DNA of 64,000 nucleotides from Methylobacter sp. KS41 (GTDB lineage Bacteria; Pseudomonadota; Gammaproteobacteria; Methylococcales; Methylomonadaceae): NCBI GenBank assembly GCA_002862125.1, contig PHSP01000001.1, positions 1,584,501 to 1,648,500 of the forward strand, read 5' to 3'. Shown piece by piece: positions 59,035 to 64,000 of this stretch (position 1 is its first letter; each line of letters starts with the position of its first letter). The notes under the pieces were generated by a model. It saw only the letters and a program-made list of their open reading frames with translations, ran no database searches and was not told where the DNA came from. The position numbers and the translations under genes were made by a program.

Positions 59035-60432
59035 TTAGCCGATTTTTGTCGCTGTCCCTACGTTTGTCGTGCCCGTGAATCCCGGTAAATTAGCCAGCAT
59101 TGAAGTAAGGGAATTACTGGTGGACTGGAGCTGCCCGACCAGAGCATCCATGGCGTTAAATTGCGTGAGATATTGGCTTTGTAATTGCGCAAGTCTTGCA
59201 TTAAGTTGCGTCTGCTGATCGGAAATACGGGATGTTTGGGTATTATCGCTATTGACACGGGACGCTAACGGGCCGTCGAAGGTCAGTTGATTTGTTAAAT
59301 AATTATCAAGGTTCATAGCCAATCCGCTCCCTGATGCAAATAATGTCGCAACTCCCGAAGGATTAGATGCCATAACGCTGTTAAATTTAGTGGAATCAAG
59401 TGTAAGCGCGCCGGTTTTATCCGTTGTAATGCCAATTTCAGCTAGGGTTGAAAACCCGGAAATACCTTGCACGGGATTTGATATTATTTGGCGTATCTGA
59501 TTTTGCAAACCCTGTAACAGCGGGTCGCCAAATAATTGCGAAGCCGTCTTGGTTGTGGGGTCGTAATTGGACAAGCTGCTCATCGTGCCGGCCAAAGAAT
59601 TATAAGCGCTGATAAAATTCTGAACTTTTGACGTAGTGGAGGCTGGATCCGCCGCAATACTCAAGGTGGCCGGCGTGGTTGAGGCGGTATTCAGGGAAAG
59701 GGTTACTCCCGGAATAACGTCGGAAATACTGTTGCTTTGTCTTGTCACTTGCTGCCCGTCGACATGGATAATGGCATCCGAAGCGGTCTGAACAGATGTC
59801 AGATTGGCTGTTGCAAACCGGGTCAAATCGCTACCTGGAGACGGTGTTGTAGGCGTTGCGTTTATGCTGATGGTATTGGCGGCGCCCATTTGGTTAGAGG
59901 TCAGTAATAATTGAGGTCCCGTGTCAACGGTAATGATGGAAGCGCTGATGCCAGGGTTGCCGGACGCCTGATTGATGGCGTCGCGAAGACCCGCCAGCGT
60001 AGTCGTGCTGTCAGTGCTGACATTAAAACTGCTGGCGCCCAAGCTTATAGCCAGCGTACCCGCGCCCACTAATGCAGTGTCACTGGTTAAACTGGCGGAA
60101 TGCATTTGTGCCGCCTTCGCCAGTTGATCCACTGAAATGGAATAACTGCCTGCAGCGGCAGAGCCATCCGCGGATGCAGACAATACAGCGCTATTGCTTG
60201 AGGTGGCGCTGTTGGCCTGAAAAGCGGAGACGCCTTCCAGACTCTGCACGCTGGTTTGAAAAGTGGCTAAAGCGCTTTTAAGCGTCCCCATTGCGGTTAA
60301 ATCGGCGGTTACATTAGCCTGTTGAGCCGTCAGCTGCGCGGTTTGCGGATCGCCTTCCGCGGATACCAGTTTTGTTACCAGACCCTGTATATCAAGGCCT
60401 GAACCTAAGCCGGTGGATGTAATTGTAGACAT
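59035..60432 (-). CDS. fliD: Flagellar filament cap protein FliD
   Basis: The 465-residue cap protein has N-terminal TGLGSGLDIQGLVTKLVSAE and C-terminal coiled coil with SDQQTQLNARLAQLQSQYLTQFNAMD (given as SDQQTQLNARLAQLQ and YLTQFNAMD), both diagnostic. It assembles flagellin at the tip. An AGAGGAGG-type ribosome site precedes the ATG. It is followed by fliS and fliT. Confidence 0.96.
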   Translation of the reverse strand: MSTITSTGLGSGLDIQGLVTKLVSAEGDPQTAQLTAQQANVTADLTAMGTLKSALATFQTSVQSLEGVSAFQANSATSSNSAVLSASADGSAAAGSYSISVDQLAKAAQMHSASLTSDTALVGAGTLAISLGASSFNVSTDSTTTLAGLRDAINQASGNPGISASIITVDTGPQLLLTSNQMGAANTISINATPTTPSPGSDLTRFATANLTSVQTASDAIIHVDGQQVTRQSNSISDVIPGVTLSLNTASTTPATLSIAADPASTTSKVQNFISAYNSLAGTMSSLSNYDPTTKTASQLFGDPLLQGLQNQIRQIISNPVQGISGFSTLAEIGITTDKTGALTLDSTKFNSVMASNPSGVATLFASGSGLAMNLDNYLTNQLTFDGPLASRVNSDNTQTSRISDQQTQLNARLAQLQSQYLTQFNAMDALVGQLQSTSNSLTSMLANLPGFTGTTNVGTATKIG

Positions 60433-60557
60433 TGCCCGCCTCCTCTAAGAGAGCCCCTATTAATATAATTTTGAAAAATGTTGTTGCCAAAATATTAAAA
60501 TTTGCATTCTTCAACATCCTGGAGAAAGCCATTATTAGAGGTCACTTTATTTAAACC

Positions 60558-60917
60558 CTATACTCTTGATCTGAAGATATTAAAGCCCGTTTTATTTTCT
60601 TGCGCCGCCAGATCCTTGGCCAGCCTTAGCGCCTCTTCAGTCGGCATTTGCCGGATAACCTGTTCGTTTTTAGCGTCGATAACCTTGACAACGATATTGC
60701 CGCTCTCAATATCGATACTAAACTGCAAATCCCTCTGTATGTTTTGCACATGATCATTCAATTGGCTGACCGCTTGCGTCAGGTCGCCGGCCCCCTTTGC
60801 CGCCTTTGCATCAGCCGCGCTGTTAACCGGCGAGCCGGCCGTCTGGCTGCCGCCGTCGATCTTCAATGGCACAACCACGGCCGATTGCTGTGGTAATATG
60901 TTGGTATTAATGTCCAT
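60558..60917 (-). CDS. flaG: FlaG family protein
   Basis: The 119-residue FlaG has a variable N-terminus and the conserved C-terminal block LQFSIDIESGNIVVKVIDAK and VIRQMPTEEALRLAKDLA. FlaG proteins affect filament length; the mechanism is uncertain. It lies between fliC and fliD, the usual place in polar systems. Confidence 0.93.
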   Translation of the reverse strand: MDINTNILPQQSAVVVPLKIDGGSQTAGSPVNSAADAKAAKGAGDLTQAVSQLNDHVQNIQRDLQFSIDIESGNIVVKVIDAKNEQVIRQMPTEEALRLAKDLAAQENKTGFNIFRSRV

Positions 60918-60953
60918 GTTAACGACTCCTTATCACGGTCAGGAAAAACAGAT

Positions 60954-60973
60954 GCCCGGCGTCGCCGCCGGGC
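60954..60973 (-). terminator. Terminator downstream of fliC
   Basis: GCCCGGCG pairs perfectly with CGCCGGGC around a 4-base loop. On the minus strand it is followed within a few bases by a T-run (ATCTGTTTTT). It should end most fliC transcripts, with some read-through to flaG. Confidence 0.7.
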
Positions 60974-60989
60974 TCTCCCTGTTGCAGGT

Positions 60990-62417
60990 TTATCTCAAAA
61001 GTGACAATACGCCTTGCGATGATTGATTGGCCTGGGCCAGCATCGCGGTACCCGCCTGCTGCAGGACTTGCGCCCGTGACAGATTAGCGGTTTCCTGTGC
61101 AAAGTCGGCATCCTGGATACGGCTTTGCGAGGTGGTTAAATTTTGTATCGTGGATGCCTGAACAGCCATGACCGAAGTGAAACGGTTTTGATAGGCGCCC
61201 AGCGCAGCCTGCTGGTTATTGATGCTCGCCAGCGCGCCGTCGATGGTAGTAATCGCTTTCGAGGCGCTGGTCTGGGTAAGCACATCCATTGTCGCAATAG
61301 TCGAAACCGTCGCTCCAGGCGTTGCCGCCGTGGTGCCTGCCGTCAATCCTGCGCTGGCAACCGCGCCGCCGCTGACGGTAATGGCGGCTGAACTGTTAAG
61401 AGTAACCGTGGAGTGGGTGGTAGCCGCAGTCAAGCCGGTATTAGTAATTGTGCCTCCGATTGCGATATCGCGGCCATCCGCGGCTGTTAACGTTACTGCG
61501 CCTGTTGTGGCATCCGCTGAAGCTGTAACGCCGGTTTGGCTGGATATCTGGTTGATGGCGGCCGCCACGTTTGCACCTTGACCTAGGGCATCGCCGCCGG
61601 CGGCCACCGCGCCCACGTTGACGCCATTGATGCTGAAGGTATTAGCCGCGATGGCGCCTGCGGCAGCCGGCACACCACCCGCGACAGTCGTTGCCTGAGC
61701 GCTGGCTGTGACGCCTGTTTGTCCGGCAACGCCGTTAATGGCCGCGGCGATGGAAAATGCGCTTGCCGCGGTTTGGCCCGCCGATCCGCCTGCTGTTGAT
61801 GCGCCCACCTGGAAACCGTTCAGGGTTAGATCGCCGGCCGCCAAGGCTGCTGTCGTAGCAGCACCGGTTACAGTAGCAGAGGCTGTTCCCGAAACGCCGC
61901 CCAGCGCCGAGGTTTGCGCGCTGGCGATACTGCTTATTTGAATCTGGTCGGTGGACGTATTATTAGCGCCAACTTGAAAGTTTTTCCCTGTAAACGAGCC
62001 ATCCAGCAAATTGATGCCGTTGAATGTGGTGCTTTGGGCTACCCGGTTAATTTCCTGAGCCAGCGCCTGCACTTCATTATTAATGGAAGCCCGGTCCGAT
62101 GCGGAGTTGGTGGCGTTTGACGCCTGCACCGACAAATCGCGCATGCGCTGCAGGTTGTTGCCAATTTCGGTTAATGCGCCGGTTGCGGTTTGCACCAGTG
62201 AAATGGCATCGTTGGCGTTGCGGGAAGCCTGTTGCGTGCCTTGAATTTGCGCCGTAAAGCGTTGGCTGATGGCAAAACCGGCCGCATCATCCGCTGAACT
62301 GTTAATGCGCAAGCCTGATGACAGCCGTTCCATTGCCGTGCCGAGCGCGGCTTGGTTAGTATTCAGGTTGCGTTGAACCATTGATGATAAAAGGTTGGTA
62401 TTTACTGTAAATGTCAT
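60990..62417 (-). CDS. fliC: Flagellin FliC
   Basis: The 475-residue filament subunit has the conserved N-terminal D0/D1 (VNTNLLSSMVQRNLNTNQ, RLSSGLRINSSADDAAG) and C-terminal D1/D0 (RIQDADFAQETANLSRAQVLQQAGTAMLAQAN in the usual two blocks). The variable centre, about 170-370, is Ala/Gly/Thr rich and contains flagellin IN-type repeats (two copies of ...INGV...AAAIN-x-(6)-QTGVTASA). It is the only flagellin gene in the window and is driven by a perfect sigma-28 promoter. GGAGA precedes the ATG. Confidence 0.97.
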   Translation of the reverse strand: MTFTVNTNLLSSMVQRNLNTNQAALGTAMERLSSGLRINSSADDAAGFAISQRFTAQIQGTQQASRNANDAISLVQTATGALTEIGNNLQRMRDLSVQASNATNSASDRASINNEVQALAQEINRVAQSTTFNGINLLDGSFTGKNFQVGANNTSTDQIQISSIASAQTSALGGVSGTASATVTGAATTAALAAGDLTLNGFQVGASTAGGSAGQTAASAFSIAAAINGVAGQTGVTASAQATTVAGGVPAAAGAIAANTFSINGVNVGAVAAGGDALGQGANVAAAINQISSQTGVTASADATTGAVTLTAADGRDIAIGGTITNTGLTAATTHSTVTLNSSAAITVSGGAVASAGLTAGTTAATPGATVSTIATMDVLTQTSASKAITTIDGALASINNQQAALGAYQNRFTSVMAVQASTIQNLTTSQSRIQDADFAQETANLSRAQVLQQAGTAMLAQANQSSQGVLSLLR

Positions 62418-62511
62418 GGCAGTTCTCCTGTTTAGCCCGGATTAAGATTTTTCACCGGTCTGTATGAATCCGGGTTTCTTATCGTTGTGATAATTCCCCC
62501 ACCTGTCATGG

Positions 62512-62538
62512 TTATCGGCCGGCATTTTTCAAACTTTA
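62512..62538 (-). promoter_or_regulatory. Sigma-28 promoter of fliC
   Basis: The minus strand has TAAAGTTT (62538-62531), an 11-base spacer, then GCCGATAA (62519-62512), an exact match to the FliA consensus. It lies about 95 bases before the fliC start. FliA is encoded at 21854-22585. Confidence 0.93.
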
Positions 62539-62634
62539 ATATTTTTTTACCGGCAGCGCTGATTCCGTCCGTGCCAAGCGCTCCGGCCGGGTTCAGGCGA
62601 GTCTTGCCGGAGAATGAAGCAGCCGGAAGTACAC

Positions 62635-63522
62635 TTATATAGCCGGCACAACCAGATTTCTGCCGCTTTTTTTGGCTTTATACAGAGCGTCATCGGCGCG
62701 CTTAATGAAACTATCATCCGTATCGTCGTCACGCAGCGAAGCCACGCCCATGCTTGCTGTTATCTTGATGGTCGCCATGTCGTAAGCCAGGGTGTGCGCT
62801 TCAATGGTCATGCGAATTCGTTCCGCCAATAATTTGGCGCCGTCAAGACTGGTATCGCTTAATAAAACCACAAACTCTTCACCGCCGATACGGTATATAA
62901 CATCGCTATCGCGCGTTTTTTCCTTGATCCATTTTGCGGCAGCCGTCAGCGTGATATCGCCGCACACATGCCCATGCTGATCGTTAATAGCTTTAAAATG
63001 GTCAATATCCAGAAAAATAACGGATAGGCTCTTGCCGTGGCGTTTGGCCAGACTTATTTCCCGTTTAACCGAATCATTGAAAGAAGCTCTGTTATTTGTT
63101 TGAGTGAGCGGGTCGATATAAGCCATTTTCAGGGCCTGATGATATGAAGTTGCATTTTTCAAGGGGTAAACCAGGCAACAAAGCAAGGTTTCCAGCAACT
63201 TGATTTCGGTATTGTCAAACCGGTGGCTGCGCATCAGTTTTAGCTCGCCCAGCTGTTGATCCTCGGCTTTAAGGGCGTAACTGCAGGAATGCCGGGTAAA
63301 GACTCCGCTTTTAATCTCCAGCCCAAACTCTTCATTGGTATAGATAAAAGCGCTGTGAGGAATCATGCTTTCGATTTTATTGCTAAAAATCTCGATCAGC
63401 TTTTTAAATTCCAGCGTCGTTTGCAAGGCGCTGCTGATGTCATAATGATTCAGGTTAACAACTTTTGTAGATTCAAACGTGTTGTTGCTGATAATTGCCA
63501 GGTTTGTTATTTTTTTTGTCAT
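62635..63522 (-). CDS. GGDEF-domain diguanylate cyclase
   Basis: The 295-residue protein has an N-terminal GAF-like region of about 135 residues (no membrane helix). The GGDEF domain follows: FLDIDHFKAINDQHGH and the active-site loop RIGGEEFVVLL. An RDSD inhibitory site lies five residues before GGEEF, so feedback by c-di-GMP is expected. It should make c-di-GMP from two GTP; c-di-GMP typically inhibits FleQ-driven motility. It stands alone upstream of the fliC promoter. Confidence 0.93.
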   Translation of the reverse strand: MTKKITNLAIISNNTFESTKVVNLNHYDISSALQTTLEFKKLIEIFSNKIESMIPHSAFIYTNEEFGLEIKSGVFTRHSCSYALKAEDQQLGELKLMRSHRFDNTEIKLLETLLCCLVYPLKNATSYHQALKMAYIDPLTQTNNRASFNDSVKREISLAKRHGKSLSVIFLDIDHFKAINDQHGHVCGDITLTAAAKWIKEKTRDSDVIYRIGGEEFVVLLSDTSLDGAKLLAERIRMTIEAHTLAYDMATIKITASMGVASLRDDDTDDSFIKRADDALYKAKKSGRNLVVPAI

Positions 63523-63831
63523 AGCGGCGTCTTCCGGTCTTAAAACTAATTATGTCAAGAACCTAGCCAATACTGTGCCAAAAATAAAATAGCCTTATAA
63601 TCAAGCGCTTATTTATATTTATTCGTTGCGGATACGCTAGCCCTGAAAAATCGGGCTTTTGGGGCGTCAAATAACCGTCATTCAAACGATCGAGAATGTA
63701 GTTGCGTGATCGCACAAGCAATTTTAAAGTCGAAAAGAGTCCTTTTTCACCTTTATATCAATGAAAACAGGCAAGCGGTTTATCAACGCCACTGTCAATC
63801 AGATGACTCGTTCCGCTATCCTGATCCAAAG
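63523..63831. other. Intergenic stretch with a hairpin between pilin and GGDEF genes
   Basis: About 310 bases. AGCCC at 63639-63643 pairs with GGGCT at 63653-63657; the run of T is on the plus side. It may mark the end of the pilin transcript or the GGDEF leader. No gene was seen. Confidence 0.35.
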
Positions 63832-64000
63832 CTACCAGCAATTATTGCCGCCTGCAGCTTTCACGCCCAGATAATCAATTGTATACGAGCCGCAAGAATC
63901 CGCAGCCTGATTGCCCGTTGGCGACGCTGTCGCGACGTAGCCGGTGGTATTTTCAGCAGCAACGCTCAGGTCATAATAGTGTGAAGCGCTATCAGGCACA
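63832..64000 (-). CDS. Type IV pilin C-terminus (partial)
   Basis: The minus strand from the window edge reads YYDLSVAAENTTGYVATASP, then NQAADSCGSYTIDYLGVKAA, ending NNCW before TAG. This is the C-terminal beta-sheet and disulfide (D-) region of PilE-like pilins, with the two Cys expected to form the loop. The N-terminal prepilin part lies beyond the window. The 55 residues seen are in one open frame. Confidence 0.75.
   Translation of the reverse strand, partial: VPDSASHYYDLSVAAENTTGYVATASPTGNQAADSCGSYTIDYLGVKAAGGNNCW

Noticed and set aside
63706-63984. 92-codon plus-strand frame at the window end
   Set aside because: It is antisense to the pilin gene fragment, which has clear family sequence.

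Overview
The window comes from a polarly flagellated gammaproteobacterium. The housekeeping order pyrG-kdsA-eno-ftsB-ispD-ispF is typical of that class. The motility genes are of the Pseudomonas/Vibrio polar type (FleQ, FlhF, FleN, FliA, second MotA/MotB pair). The gene style resembles Methylococcales methanotrophs, but no methane-oxidation gene is present, so that placement is only a guess.

Layout. 0.1-2.1 kb: a complete-looking group II intron on the minus strand. 2.8-8.9 kb: the housekeeping block, with a small two-helix ion channel between ftsB and ispD. 9.0-19.1 kb: accessory DNA with a short inverted-repeat element, the wreck of a type I restriction-modification locus, an ADP-ribose-themed operon (Zn-ribbon protein, conserved unknown, Nudix, ADP-ribosylglycohydrolase, Cys-repeat protein), an intact but orphan HsdR, a MazE/MazF pair and an ImmA/IrrE-type protease fused to a truncated HD-GYP gene. 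That fusion marks the edge where the accessory DNA has eaten into the motility region.

19.4-31.9 kb (minus): fliM-N-O-P-Q-R, flhB, flhA, flhF, fleN, fliA, motC, motD, a 52-residue protein and a DUF2802 protein, in that transcription order. 32.4-43.1 kb (minus): a chemotaxis block transcribed cheY-cheA-cheW-STAS-cheD-cheB-CheZ-like-cheW-mcp-cheR. The usual fliK-fliL-fliM run is broken: fliK lies 12.5 kb away and no fliL is visible. 43.6-53.6 kb (plus): a single-domain response regulator, fliK, fleQ and fliEFGHIJ, with a good sigma-54 promoter before fliE.

53.8-58.0 kb (plus): a three-gene overlapping operon of a PLP decarboxylase, an ATP-grasp ligase-like protein and a second PLP-fold enzyme. 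It has no evident link to flagella and is the best candidate here for an undescribed pathway. 58.1-62.5 kb (minus): fliC-flaG-fliD-fliS-fliT, with a perfect sigma-28 promoter before fliC. The window closes with a GGDEF protein and the 3' end of a type IV pilin gene cut by the window edge.

How the parts fit: FleQ and sigma-54 probably drive early flagellar operons, FlhF/FleN set flagellar place and number, and FliA (sigma-28) drives fliC. The chemotaxis block signals from a soluble receptor through CheA/CheY to the motor, with CheR/CheB/CheD adapting the receptor.
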